The position numbers and the translations under genes are program-made. The notes below the pieces were generated by a model. The model was not told where the DNA came from. It made no database searches and was given only the letters and a program-made list of their open reading frames with translations. A stretch of 64,000 nt of DNA from assembly GCA_050084985.1 (NCBI GenBank), contig JBITNC010000001.1:49910001-49974000 (forward strand), given 5' to 3'. The DNA comes from Nageia nagi. Lineage: Eukaryota > Pinophyta. Positions 11,338-24,504 of the stretch are shown one piece after another (within the stretch, counting starts at the first letter, position 1; each line of letters opens with the position of its first letter).

Positions 11338-13294
11338 GCTAAGTAGGATATTATTATTGTAGATATTCATGATCCCTGAGGAATTATCACTCATGGTATC
11401 ATAGTTGAATATTGAATTCATATAAACCTCAATAAATAATAAGGAATCATCTAAATCATATGTAATTTCATGATTATTATAGATTAAATGAATATAATTA
11501 TAATTAATAAACTATATTTTATATACAAATGAAAAAGATATGAATAAGGATAAACAATTGATCTAACAAATTTATATTTATAATACAATTGCAAGTAATA
11601 CTAGATTTAAGGTACAAGTTAATACTATTCAAATAATAATACTTTTGTAGTTAGATACAATGGTAGTAGTTCTAGGTGAATACTTAAATCCTCCTTCAGA
11701 TCGATCCTTCCAAACTAGAGTTTTGAGAGGGGTTCATGCTTATCTTGGATGTTTAGAGGGTTACAACTAATCTCAATGGTAAACATTCCCTCATATATTA
11801 AAGGTGAACCTTGATAGTTAAAGTGAAAAATATGTAATTAGTTCCAAAACCTAATGATTCTATGAAAGATTTGAAAATAATAATGTAATAATAGGCCTTC
11901 CAAATTGATAGAGATTTAAAAAACCCTAGTTTTTAGGCTAATATCAGTCTAAAACCAAAATTATCAAGCTAATGCAAGCCTTATTACTAAAGAATTTAAG
12001 TCTTTCATAAGTTGGGGAGTTGTCAAGAAGTTGCAAGATGTAAAATGCAATATTTGTTCATTTGATAGGTCTCAAAGAAGTTTGTAATAATATGAAATTG
12101 TATTCAACTTGGTGTAGATATGTATTGATTATATCCTTTTTTATTTTACATTGCATTGATAATCTTGGAGATATTAGGTCATGTCCTTAGTATAGTTGAT
12201 AATTTATTAGGTCATTTGTGTTCTTTCCAGGGATTTTCCCATCATGAATTACATTTTAATCTTGTATTTAGAACTTCTTCCATAATGTTTTTTTCTCATT
12301 TCAACAATTCAAAAATATATCATTTCCAAAGGCCTTTGGGGTATGTCTCCACATTAACTATGTTTTCCTCCTTCATCAAGCTTTGGATATAGTGGGGAAC
12401 TTAAAATTCATGCTTAACATCCTCCTCACTATCAAATATCTCCATAGGCTCACTTATATAGCTCTCAATATCCTTCAATTTTTCCTTTCCTTTACAAGCA
12501 ATAGGTTGAGTGTAGTGTTTGTGTAGGATGGGCTTCCTCCATGGACAAACACTTTAAAAATACAATTGGATCACATTGTGAGGTAGGAGGGAGGTAAGTG
12601 ATATATGACCAAGTATGAACTAGCAATAAGTAGCTAACACAAATTTATTGATGCATAGGATGGAATCACCCATTTTCTATAGAAAGGAAAGTCTAATTAT
12701 TCCTTTGTTGTTGTGATATTCCTTACTACCAAGCTAGCAGTGAATTCCTCATTACAAGATTACCTACTATTAGACTAATAATGGATTCCCCACTATAGGA
12801 TTCCTTCTTTTTATTATTTTTTTTCTAAATCTAATATTTTGTCAAACACTAATAAAGGTGAATTCAACGTTTAATGTCCTTTAAACCTATTGGTTTGTAG
12901 GACCTATCAATCTTAGTTTTTAAATATCACCAATGTAGGGGTGGGACTAGAACTTGAGATATTCAGTGTGGGTTCCTTCATACCTCACTTGTCTCCCAAC
13001 TCCCCTAGAAAGAGGTGATAAGTTATTATTTGGAGGCTTTAAAATAAACATCATCATATTGTGCTTGATTTGATTCTAGAAATTTTTTTAATAATTTATT
13101 TTCATTAGGTGGGTGTGAGTGATTATGATCAATTGTACTTGAGAGTATTCTTATTTTTCTTGGAATATTTATGCATTATTCAATATTTTTATTTATATGA
13201 GAAATAAGAATTCAAATACTTAATTGATAAATATTTACTTCTAGATAAACTTTCATAGGTTCGAACCAATGGGTTTCAAATAACATTAAAAGAC

Positions 13295-13331
<37 letters not shown>

Positions 13332-14067
13332 AATATTAAATTTTGAAATTTGAATTTGCTTTATTTTAATTTTTCCTCCAAATGATCATTATTTTGTATA
13401 TATCTAATTATATATTTAAATAAATATATAAATCAATAATTTCTTCCATAATCTTGTACATTGATAAACATCTTAAGTATAACAACAAGTTTGATACTTG
13501 ATCCTACACGTATTATGAAGAAAAAATCAATCAATTTTAGCCTAATATATAAGAAAAATTTATATCATCAAATTTAGATTATATAGTTCATAACACCATC
13601 CAAGGGATGTTGCAATGAAATTAAGGATGATTATAACCTTCATGTTATAAGAAAATAAGATTAATCTAATTTTATAATGTTGATGGTCTAAGTCAAAGTT
13701 TTAATATATCACATAAGTATCTCAAAACAAGTAAAATGAACTAAAATATTTTAAAAAGAGAAATAAAAATGGAAAAGTAGAGAACATATAAATTTCCTAT
13801 ATTTAATGCATATCATGTTGAATAAACTATGCCTTTAGGTATGGTAATAATCCTCTATAGCTCCACCATAGATATCTGACTCTAAAAATTTCTACAATAA
13901 ATAAAAATGGTGCAAATGAGATATTTCATACATATTTTAGTTACTTATAAGTAAAAAATATATAAAATTTAATTGATAAAATGGTATTTATTTCTTATAC
14001 ATTTTCATATTGTGGCATATATTTTGAGTTATTTAAATATTATTTCAAGAAGCAACAATAAACATCC
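11150..14067. other. Intergenic AT-rich DNA
   Basis: Apart from AT microsatellites at about 11295-11332 and 13300-13328, nothing was recognised. An open frame at 12156-12392 has no identifiable domain. Confidence 0.5.
13300..13328. repeat. AT microsatellite
   Basis: A pure alternating AT run of about 28 bases. Confidence 0.9.
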
Positions 14068-15065
14068 ATATATTTTATTTCATGTTATCTATGGCCATTC
14101 TTCAACATCTTTTGGCATATGTTCTTCTAAAATAAAATGAAAATGAAAGAAATATTTGGTTAACAACTTTTGATTATAATAATATCTTCATACATAGAAT
14201 ATATCATTCTATTATTCCTCATGGTGCCCTTATGGAATCAATACTTTGCCCCTTTAGAATCCACCACATGGTTTTACATAAGAGCATCATAATGACATTA
14301 ACTTTTCATTCTCCTCTCACATTATGTTTTGTAGTTAAGCATATTCATAATTCTCTTGCACCATTCTTAATATAGGGGCATAATCATAGACTAGATTCTA
14401 ACATTTTACTACTATTGGCTTTCCTAGATTTTCATGGCTTATAGTTTTTATAGTAAATGATGTAAATTGTATATGATTATAAATTATTCTTTTTAAGTAT
14501 TCTCTACATATTTATAAATATCATTTTCCATGTTGGAATAGTAGGATATGGTCTATATGCCTTATTATGTTAAATTGACCATCATGGAAGTATTTTTCAT
14601 TTTGGCAATTTCAATTTGTTATTTTATTTTAAAAGTGAATCATCATCACAAATGATAATGCTTAATAATTCATTAAACCTTAATCCATAAATATGGTAGT
14701 TAATGTAGGTAAATGGTTACTTATTCCTCACTAACTTAAAGGGGTCTAATGTCATTTACAAGGTTTTATCAGTTTACAAACACCTCTATGCTATATTTAA
14801 TTAAGATGAAACAACTACAAGCACATATTTACTTACTAATTTATTCTTTAATCAAACTTACACTTTAGCTTGTATCAACTGAAGGAAGATAAAAGTAAAT
14901 ACTAAACTTACATGTTATATCTCAAAATTTAAATGTTTATAAATTCAACTTATTAAGTCTAGTTATTAAGCCTAGTTTTAGATCATATTTCATATGTTCC
15001 TATGCTTAAATTATATTTCTTGTATCTCTTAGTTTTTAAAATTTTAGATCATATTTCATAGGTGC
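14068..15065 (+). repeat. Diverged 1-kb direct repeat, copy B
   Basis: The second copy of the repeat at 1-1015, same orientation. It ends near 'agatcatatttcata', after which a more GC-rich sequence unlike copy A begins. It has many substitutions and small indels relative to copy A, so it is an old duplication or an old dispersed family. Confidence 0.7.
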
Positions 15066-15267
15066 AAGCTATCCACCCCCCTACCCAGTCAGTTGTTGGT
15101 AGTGGGGATCGCCCACTTTTAAGCTTAAGTCATCGCTAAAGGCATGCATGCATGCATTATGACCCATGCGCATATGGGTTAAACTCTTTCTATTTGAACC
15201 TTTTTTTTGTAAATTGTAATTCTTTATTTTTTTGTAAATCATACTATGTTTAGGTTTTAAATATAAT

Positions 15268-15412
15268 ATGTTTAACCTTGTATGTAAATGTATTTCATTT
15301 AGCCTTAGCATAAATAGAATATGTTTAACCTTGTATGTAAATATATTTTGTTTAGCCTTGGCATAAATAAAATGTGTTTAACCTTGTATGTAAATAGTTT
15401 ACCTAGTAGAAA
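15268..15412 (+). repeat. 53-bp tandem repeat, about 2.7 copies
   Basis: Units starting near 15268, 15321 and 15374 share 'tttaaccttgtatgtaaat' followed by 'ttagccttggcataaata'. The period is 53 bases. Confidence 0.85.
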
Positions 15413-15604
15413 TAGAAGGTGTTTAAATTGTGTAAATGCTATTTGTTTACCACTAGTAAGATCCCCACCTATATTTTTATCTGGGGTTAAACAAGTCACA
15501 TTTACTTGCTAAAGTCAAGGTGTTTACACCTTGCCTCAATTACCTACCTTAATTTGAATTTCACTAATCATCACCAACCACTATGAGGCATAATGGGAAA
15601 GGGT

Positions 15605-15995
15605 TAAACTCTTAGAGTTTACAAGGATAAATATAAGGCATTTATCTCATCACTTTGCATGCATTTTGAACATGTGCCCATCTTTGATTTATTAATGGTC
15701 AAGGTTAAATGTATTTATTTACAAGGGTAAACATAAGGCATGTATGCCCTATCACATATTTTGAGGATATCATATCATCTTGCATGCCTTTTAAATGTGC
15801 CCAACCATCTTTGATGCATTAATGGTCATGGTTATATGCTTTTTGTTTACAAGGGTAAACATAAAGCATTAATCCCCTATCACATAGTTTGAATACATCA
15901 TATCACCTTGTAGGCATTTTGAACGTGTCCAACCCTATTTGATGCACTAATGGATGAAATTAAATACTTTCTTTTTACAAGGATAAACATAACAT
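15605..15995 (+). repeat. About 127-bp tandem repeat, three degenerate copies
   Basis: The landmark 'tttgatgcattaatggt' recurs at about 15682, 15809 and 15937. Each time it is followed by 'tttacaagggtaaacata', a 'cctatcacata' block and 'catgcattttgaa'. The following 150 bases carry looser echoes of the 'ggataaacata' block. Confidence 0.8.
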
Positions 15996-16349
15996 GTTTA
16001 TACCCTTTTAGGAGTAAACAAAAGGTTTTTATCCCCTCTTTGGAGTAAATAAAATTTTTTTATCCTTTGTTATGTATTTCAAGGATTTTTTTAGGGTAAA
16101 CAAACAAATTTTATCCCCTATTACTACACATGCAAAGGTTGGCCTATGATTTTTACATTAATGTTCATTGTTAATTATGTTGATATTGCAAAGTGATCGG
16201 ATGAGCAGTAGTGGTTAAGGATTTTGGATGAACAATAGTGATTAATGATTCTAATCTACAATTTTCTCCAACTGAAGTAAGTTGTTTATACCCCATTCCT
16301 ATTTTATTTTGCATAAATATTTATCAGGATATTCATAACCATAATGTTT

Positions 16350-16720
16350 GATAAAAATCATAGCTTGAATTCACAACCACAATATTCGATGAAATTCATT
16401 TCCACAATTTGCATATCTTGAAATCATTATAGTGCATGAAACTATGTTTGCACAATGCATCTTCTCAAATAATTCTTAGGCCTTGTTTATTCTTTGATAT
16501 TTTTCATACATTTTTATCAAGAAATTCACAATCATAAAACAATTCATGATCCCTTTCAACATATCCACTTTGTGCATATTATACGATCATTACATTCCAT
16601 AAAACTATATCTGCATCATGCATCTTGTCAAACAATTCTTGAAATTTATGTATTCTTCTATATTTTGCATCCATATAAGGAAGCTCTTTCATGTAAATTA
16701 TTTATTTTAGTAAATTTTTT
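16350..16720 (-). pseudogene. PPR gene fragment, about three motifs
   Basis: The minus strand reads FQELFDKMHDADIVLWNV, then MIV, a stop, YAQSGYVE, and later ELFEKMHCANIVSCTIMISR followed by YANCG. These are successive P and S motifs of a PLS-class PPR protein (LFDKMxxxDxVSWNxMIxGYAxxGxxxEAL). Stops and a frameshift separate the motifs and there is no start, so the fragment is not functional. Confidence 0.8.
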
Positions 16721-16724
16721 AACT

Positions 16725-18300
16725 ATAATGATCTTGTATTTATATTGCAGGTAGACAAATAATAGAGCATAATCACTTCCCAAAGGTAATGTTGCTTAGG
16801 GTTGGTTCTATTGATTGATATTATATAATGTGAAAGCACCTGTGAATCACAATTAATTAAGTTATTAAGGATGAACTATTTTTCAATGTTCAACCTCTAA
16901 TTCAAAGTCTAGTGCCTTATCTATTGGGCCAAACTCTCCTCAAGGGGAGATCTTCTACACTACCTTTAAGAGGGTAGGGTGTTGGAAAGAAATAAAATAT
17001 AAGAGTGCAGGAAAGTGAATAATATGAATTTCCTTAACCAACGCATGCTTCCAAACTAGAATATTTGGAACAAAAATCAAACTAACAGCCATAAACTAAT
17101 ATTGTCTATATTAGAAATCCTATCCATATATGATATTAACAACCACTAATCCAACATTAGTCCATGAATTTAAGAACAATACACTCAACCATACACAACT
17201 ATTTAAGCTCACACATAAAAAAATAATTGAGAGAAAGGAAAACATGTCATACTTATATTCAAATAATAAATTCAATAACATTGCAAAGGGCAAACACTTA
17301 AATATCTGATCTTTATTACATCAAAAATGCCTTTATTTGTGCACTGAAATTTATAGTTATTATGCAATATGTTTATGCCTAGATGATATTTGAACAATTT
17401 GAAAGTTGTATTTAAGAAATATATAAGGATCTTTATATGTATTTATGAGCAATTATGAAATTTAATACTTCAAACCCCAAACAAGCTTAAAACCCCTATG
17501 AAAGTTAAAGATCTTTGAATATCATTAGATCTATGAGATCCAAGGATACCCACAAGATTAAATAGATGCTTAAATCATGAACTAATATATGTATGGAAAA
17601 ACAATTAAGATTATATGGTGGAAATGTAAATTACTAAAAATATACTAAATGCACACAAGTTTATTGGATGATACAAGTATGGATCATCCCAAGCTTCTCC
17701 ATGGTGAATTCTTGCATGTACCTACAAAAGCATTGGATATGCAAAATATATGCAATAATATTTCAATATAAGCATAAATTCACCATAGAAATGTTACGTT
17801 GTATTCTTAGAACCAAGCTTGAAGAGAATTAATATAGAATTATGGTTAAAACCCTTGATTCTTCCAAACCCTAGCATACAATCTTGAAGAAATTTTGATA
17901 GCATAAATCATAAGTGGGAAAGAACAATAATGATCAAGAGATCAAATTCTAATTTATCATTATGTTATATACCTCCTTTGTAACTTAAGTGAATATATTT
18001 TTCACTTTTATTTCAATTTAAGTCAATTTTGCTATTTTTGCAATATTTGAATATTTTGATTTCAGATATTTAGACATTAAGGAATAAATAAAAATAATGA
18101 ATTAAGCATTTCAATGCATTTAACTCACATTATTCAAAAAATGCTTTTTTTGGTGTCTATAGATACATCATATTACATTCATATTTCATCAAAAAAATTA
18201 TTATGTTAATTGTCTCTATGATAAATCAATTGCATTCATATTTCATCAATATATGGTTCAATATTGGATTTGTTCATCATTTCTGATCTTATTTCTAACA
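16725..18300. other. Intergenic, nothing recognised
   Basis: No gene, RNA or element was recognised on either strand. Confidence 0.5.
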
Positions 18301-18405
18301 TTCATAAGTGTTCTGAGTTTATTTTTAAGGATGTCACATTAGATGACTCCCCTCCAAATGATAGCTTATAATGAGATGATGTTCTAGCCTCATCTACAAC
18401 ACGTG
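18300..18405 (+). repeat. Short direct repeat flanking a PPR shard, copy 1
   Basis: Shares 'ccaaatgatagctta' and 'cattagatgactccc', plus surrounding sequence, with 18738-18845. The two copies, about 440 bases apart, bracket the PPR shard at 18468-18610. Confidence 0.75.
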
Positions 18406-18467
18406 AAATACAATATCAATATCAATGAAATCAAGTTCAACAATTACCAACATTACAACCAATTATT

Positions 18468-18610
18468 AGGTGCAAAAAATCCTAGTTTCATAACCTTTAT
18501 ATATCTAGTGAATGAGGGTTGCAAATGCTTTAATACCATGATTCTTATTGCATTATTATTGGCATGAATCATTATGCATGCATTGATGACCTTGTAGAGT
18601 GTAAGGGAAG
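18468..18610 (+). pseudogene. PPR gene fragment
   Basis: One frame reads VNEGCKCFNTMILIALLLA, and the next frame reads MNHYACIDDLVEC. Together they match the PLS-class tail pattern (HAGLVDEGxxYFxxMxxxYxIxPxxEHYACMVDLLGRAG). The frame break and lack of flanking motifs mark it as debris. The DNA just upstream (caacaattaccaacattac) is also found just after the PPR shard at 24.0-24.3 kb, so the two share ancestry. Confidence 0.7.
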
Positions 18611-18737
18611 TTGATATATTATTTCTATTATGAAAAGGAAAGGAAAGGAAAGGAAAAGGGCTAGGCACATATTTCATAATCATAATAATATATCAACTTT
18701 CCTCCCACCCAAGTAGAGTACCATTCTCTTTCAAAAT

Positions 18738-18845
18738 ATGGTTGAAAAGTGTTCTAAGTTTGTGGTCAAGGATGTTGCATTAGATGACTCCCATCCAAAT
18801 GATAGCTTACGATGAGATGTTGTTTTAGCCTCATTTGTAACACCT
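18738..18845 (+). repeat. Short direct repeat flanking a PPR shard, copy 2
   Basis: The second copy of 18300-18405, about 85 percent similar by eye, in the same orientation. Confidence 0.75.
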
Positions 18846-18849
18846 AAAA

Positions 18850-20880
18850 AAGAATATTAATATTAGTATGAATACTAACATATAAATGAGAAAAAGAAAA
18901 TTTAAATACATAGATATTGCAATCCATATCTTACCATTTTGAACATGTGAACCAAAAGGATTTTAGTGGCAAGGTTGATGTCCATGTTATTTCAAGATAG
19001 TAATATCATATACATTGTATGCCCTCACATCAACATTGAGATCAACTAATTCTATTTCTGATATTCCTCTCTTCTTTCTCTTATACTATGGATAAATCTA
19101 ATTCCCTTACCTTTTTAGAGATTTTTCAATATCAGGTACAAAATCATGGCCAATTGAGCTTGCAAGATCTTATTTTTGTAGATTTATAACCATAGCTATC
19201 CATATCTAATTTATTTTTGTATTTTTAATCCCCTTTAAGATATTAATAGTACCATCAAGTTCTCTTTTAGTTTATGGAGAAATGACAACTTGGTTATTTC
19301 CTACAAGAGGTAACTCATTAAATTTGGAAACATGTTCAACAAGATGCAATTGATCTAAAATGGATCATATGAATGAATACCAAATATCATTTGAGTCATT
19401 ATTTGGAACATTCTCATGCTTGGGTGATATTTGAAATATTTTGCTATTGGTTTGTGGAAATTTGTGGCTAGAAAATAGTCATAAAATAGATCAGTTTTCT
19501 TTTGGAAGGCATAATTTTTGATAGATATTTCCAATAGAGTTTATTCTTTTTTCCTTGTATGGTGCTTAAAATACCTTTTCAATTAGTATATGAATACCTA
19601 CCTTTGTTTAATATTTGATCACCATCCAAGGTATTTTCCATAAAACTATCAAAACTACCAATGCCAATGCAGACAATAGCACTCGTGTTGATGCCAACAC
19701 CTGCTTTAGTGTTTCTAAGGAATTTGGATGTAGTATTTTTATTTTGATCAATTTGGAATGTCTATATACAAAAAACATATTCCATGAACCAAGTATTACT
19801 TAAAAAGACTAGCATTAACACTGGATAAAACCTGACATAATAACCTAACACCCTAGTAGACACCTGACTCTACTAGTGTTAATGTTGATGTTAGCACTAA
19901 CGTTGAGGTTAGCACCAAATTGTAGAAACAAAACATGTATAGGAATAAGATGAAGTGGTTTAGGTTATTTTGAAGTGTTATGAAAGTTGGAGAACCATTC
20001 AGAACCTGAAGGGATAACAAATTCGAATCCATTTATCTCCCTAGTGATTTGATAAATCAATCCAACAATCCAAGAATGGAAAAAGAGGATCCAATAATCC
20101 AACAGGAGGATCCAAGAGAATCATAGGAGGTGGAGATGACCTAGTGAGGTTATTCTTGTGTTGATATTATTGGTGCTACTGATGGCTGTGTGATGTTGTT
20201 GTTAGAGACCATAATTTGTTGAAAATAAGGAGAAATTCATAAGAAGGGAAAATCCTTTTCCATTCTCCATGTTATAATATTGATTAAATGATGTAAAATG
20301 TCATATCTATCATAATAAAGTTGTAATAAGCTTATTATAGGATGAACAAGATTATATTCATTCTATGTTATTTCATTTCTTATGTACTAAGTACATCAAT
20401 GATGTAATAGTGGCAGTTGTATTGTTGAGAGCATGTTATATTTATGAGAAGTATAATGTGTGATTCTTGTAAATGAATAAGAAATATAAAAGTGATATAA
20501 TGTTGTCCAAAAAAGTGATCTTAAATGATCTATCAAATTATTTTACAAACATGGTGAAGGAGAAAATTGTGGATCGTGGGATGATAGAAAAGAAAAGAAA
20601 ATGTTGTTATAAATACCAGTGCCAACACTAGGTTGAGTGCTAGCACTATTGTAGAAATAGAAGAAATAAGCATGATGGTTATTTGGTTGAGCTTGGAGGA
20701 TCCAAAGGATCAAGGGAGCTGAAAGTGTGAATTTTCATAATATTGAGGTAGCATGCAAACTACTTATGGTTGTAGGCTTCATCCTTGTATCAATAATAAA
20801 ATCACGAGAAAGCCATTAAAAGGGGATGTACCCTTCCATTGAGAGGAACCTCTATAATACTTGTTTTATTTATGTGTATG
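18850..20880. other. Intergenic, short repeated phrases only
   Basis: Variants of 'gttagcactaacgttgaggt' and 'gccaacac' recur at about 19660-19910 and 20610-20660, too few and too diverged to call an array. No gene recognised. Confidence 0.45.
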
Positions 20881-21012
20881 TGCATTATTTTAATCAATAT
20901 TGGTGCACATTAAGAAAATAGAGAGCATTGAGCAAATAAAACAATGAATAAAGAAATTTGTATTTAATGTTTTCTTGTAAGCTATAAGCTTCAAAAAATT
21001 ATAGATCAACAA

Positions 21013-21135
21013 CTCATTAAAATTAGAGACACATTCAATAGGAGGTAAATCATTAAAATTAGAGACACATTCAATAGGAGGTAAATCATTAAAATCATAG
21101 ACATGTTCAATAGGAGGTAACTTATTCAAGTTAAA
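21013..21135 (-). repeat. 36-bp tandem repeat, about 3.4 copies
   Basis: Units of 36 bases begin near 21017, 21053, 21089 and 21125. On the minus strand they read in frame as NDLPPIECVSNF repeated (with variants NKLPPIEHVYDF and NELL at the ends). The repeat lies just beyond the SWIM-like region of the transposase remnant. Confidence 0.85.
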
Positions 21136-21164
21136 TCTAGCATTCATGGACCATCAAGATCAAA

Positions 21165-23235
21165 GAAGTGTTCTAATATTTAGACATGCTTGTAAACATT
21201 ACCTCATACGACCCACATACAATCATATGAAAAAAAATATTTGCCACAATTGGCCACAAGGTATTTGGTAGATTGATATGTTTTACTATGTACCAAATAT
21301 GCATTACTAATACTTTCATGTAAAGAACAATTGAAATCTAAAATATTACATGATCTCTCTAGAGTAGTTTCAATATTCTTCTCTTTCTTGTAATTAGTCC
21401 AAAAACCAAGAAAATTTTGCCTATCTATGTTCTTGTAGAATGGCTCTAATTTCTTCTAAAATGTTTGATATAACCAATCCAATCACCTTGAACTCTTCTT
21501 AGTATTTTCATTTAAAAATCTAAACTTTAAGTGATAATGGTTGCATCAATTTCTTGGTTTGCATGTGGGAAATATTAAAAGGATTTTGCCCACATGGTTG
21601 TAAATAATATTATATAAGTACACTTAGGATTTAGTAACATCATTGATGGGATAAATTTAGTTTATGAAAAGACTCTACTAGATTAATGAAGGATAATCTT
21701 TACTAAATGAGAAGAAAATTGATTTGCAAGCTTCTTACATTTTATTAAATTTATGTTATGTGATTAGAGTCCATTTTGTTGGTCTCTTGTAGTTGAGTTC
21801 ACACCAATTGTTGGGTGGAAAATGATAATCCAACTTGTTCATGATATTGTTGTTATTCATACTATTTTTTCAAAACATGTTTTTGAGGGTAAGGCGAATC
21901 AGAGATTATCTTGATGTAGAACACACACACAAAACAACCTTTTAAATTTCAAGGTAAACAGACATAAGGATCAAAAGTTATGGATTTGGTAGGGTACATT
22001 AACAATGATTATAGTAGTTTATGAACCTCTTCTCCTTCTCAAATTCTTTTTTGAAATAAGAAATAAATTCCCTTATCGAGCTTATATTATCTATGGTATG
22101 CATAATTTATCCCATCTTGAAGAAGAACCTCATACGCACATCTTTTTCAGATATAAGCCTAGTAACATTTTTCAACCATGTCCTATGTACATACCACACA
22201 CATAGCAGATGTTGACACTTGATCACCCTCCTATTGCATTCATTCAAAAATAACTTATGATCAAAGAGAAAATAAGATAGTAAAATTACATCATAAAAAG
22301 TAAAATAAGATAGTAAAATTACACCATACTTATTAGTACTAAATGTTGAATCCATTACAATCATACGATTGTGTGCATATGAAACCATCTTCTCCAACAT
22401 CCATGAACTTTGAAAGCCCAAAATAAAACACTCAGGCACCTTCATATATTTTTAGCCTATTTTCTATATAGGTGATATTTTTCCTCAATATAAAATTATA
22501 TCGAATTTTTGGCAACATATCGAACACCTCATTCAAGTACTACCCTTCAATAATTTGGTCAATAGATACACCTATAGATAATAGTGTTTCAATCATTGAT
22601 ACTATATCAGATGATAAATGTGGTGAAAATACTAACCTCCCATCGTTTGATGGGTCATTGATACCATGACAAGGAAGTCCTTTTGAATCCACATGTTCAA
22701 AAGAATTATAAATTACAAAGGCAATATCATGATTGTGTTCATATACCTTTACCAAAAAATAAGATCGACATCTTCTCTTTTGAATAAAATACGTCTTCCT
22801 TTTTTGGTGAAGGAGGGTTTTCCATCTTATCTTGGTACCCATATGAGCACCAAAAACTGCAATTCAATGATAATATACTAGTTAATAAATATATTACACT
22901 TTACATAGTGAAAAAGTAAAGGTTAAAATCACAAACTACACTTACATTTCACGTTTTCATAATACAGCTACATTTGGAGGGTAACTAACTTTATCATAGA
23001 TCTTGTTAATGATTTTCTTCCTTTTGAAAGTGCATTGGGATTCTATATTATTTTGTTCACCTCTCTTGAAGTCGTCCAATATATCAAGGGATATAGCTAC
23101 CACCAAATCTTTCTTATTAACTCCTTTGCAAGGAACTTCAGTCCATGATAGGTCAAGGTTGGAAAAAACCTCCTTATCAACCATTTCTTGGATAGGCATT
23201 TCAAAAAGTGTGTCCCATTTTGTACCTCTCACCAT
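21165..23235 (-). pseudogene. MULE/FAR1-like transposase remnant
   Basis: Transposases of this class move Mutator-like elements, and FAR1-type regulators descend from them. Reading down the minus strand: an N-terminal open stretch of unknown type (22957-23235), then a FAR1-like region with CRSYFLVKVYEHNHDI (22540-22842). The transposase core at 22107-22445 reads FILGFQSSWMLEKM, then MIVMDSTFSTNKYG with the first catalytic-type Asp, and later CVWYVHRTWLKNV. A SWIM-like end near 21170-21270 reads YLVANCGKYFFSYDCMWV and then GNVYKHV, where a Tyr replaces an expected Cys. Stops and frameshifts separate the pieces, so it cannot make a full protein. No terminal inverted repeats or target duplications were found. 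Confidence 0.75.
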
Positions 23236-23239
23236 TCTA

Positions 23240-24027
23240 GTAAATGTAATATTTCCTGCTAATGTGATAAAATGAATAGATCGTTAGAATGAGGCACAAC
23301 AGCATTTACATACAAGAGCCATCATAATGCTTTCATATCTATCAAGTATTTTTAGAAAATGCTTTTCTTACAGCAAACAAATCACATTCGTTTAACACGA
23401 ATCTATTCTTTTTAGGGAAATGCAAGATAGAGACACAATCTCATAGCATGCAATGATCAAAGGATTTGCATAAAATGGGCATAGGTTAGAGTCTATTAGG
23501 TTTTTTTAGAAAATATTTTTCTTGCAGAAGACAAATCATACCCACAAATACATATCAATGATAAATTGGAGAAATTATTGTGTGAGATGAAGGTAGCAAT
23601 GTATATTCCAAAGACAAACTAAATCCACATGCAAGTCTAGTGAAAGGGGTTAGTGCTACTTAAAATCCATGAATGAAAGTAAAAGACTATAAAGCGAGTT
23701 TAGATGTACCTTTGAAGAGGTAAAAGTTGGAGAGATTAACTCGAGTGGTGAAAGCAATCTTATTGGTCATGCACATATTGTTAATGAGATTTTTGAAGAT
23801 ATCAGATAAAGTCCTCGTTAAAATGAGCATGATTTAGAGGCTCCCAAGTGTTTTTAGAAGATGCAATACACTAGTTTAAGATTAGATTCAATATGCTTTA
23901 TCTTATGATTCATAGACATGATTTTCTTATTTTAATTAAAAATTTCAAATCTTATCATAATAATTTCTGGTGAGGAGTCCATACAATCTCTTCAAATAAG
24001 AAGAATGATGACGATCCTCTTTTAAGT
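23240..24027. other. Intergenic, nothing recognised
   Basis: AT-rich with no recognisable motif. The last 100 bases may be decayed PPR upstream sequence. Confidence 0.45.
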
Positions 24028-24260
24028 TTGAGCAATATTATCGATCTTGTAAAATATGGAAGAAAACATAAGGCCCAAAAATTACTTAACAAGATGTATG
24101 ATGCAAATACAATTTCATGGACTACAATTATTAGAGGGTATGCAATTAGAGGCTACAACAAGGATGCCCTTAAACTCTTTGATCTAATGAAGCACTTTGG
24201 AACCAATCCTAATAGAGTAAACTTTGTATGTCTAGTGGATGATAGTTGCAAATACTTTAA
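24028..24260 (+). pseudogene. PPR gene fragment
   Basis: Reads KAQKLLNKMYDANTISWTTI, then IRGYAIRGYNKDALKLFDLM, KHFGTNPNRVNFVCLV and CKYFNHI. This covers about two PPR motifs of the PLS class (AxxLFDKMxxxDxISWTxMIxGYAxHGxGKDALxLFxxMKxxGxxPNxVTFVxVLSAC). The frame is open for 104 codons but has no PPR upstream or downstream. It is the best preserved PPR shard here, probably still a gene fragment. Confidence 0.8.
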
Positions 24261-24504
24261 TCATATTTTGTCTTTTTACATAATTTTCATGAAGTCTTTA
24301 ACACAAAATCACACACACTCATTATATGTTTATTTCGTATGATCAAATTCAACAATTACCAACATTACAACCAATCATTAGAATATATAACTAATTATTA
24401 GATGCAAAATTAAACTTTGTAACCTTTTACAGCATTCTTCCAGCACATACCACCATGGAACCTCTATAAGAAAGTATGTACATAGATCAAAGAGTGGTTG
24501 AGTG

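Noticed and set aside
12156-12392. A 78-codon frame with a faint resemblance to LINE sequence
   Set aside because: No diagnostic endonuclease or RT motif could be read on either strand, so no element was called.
15268-15995. Spaced repeats that might suggest a CRISPR-like array
   Set aside because: Units are contiguous tandem repeats of 53 and about 127 bases, diverged, without constant repeats separated by unique spacers, and the genome is a plant's.
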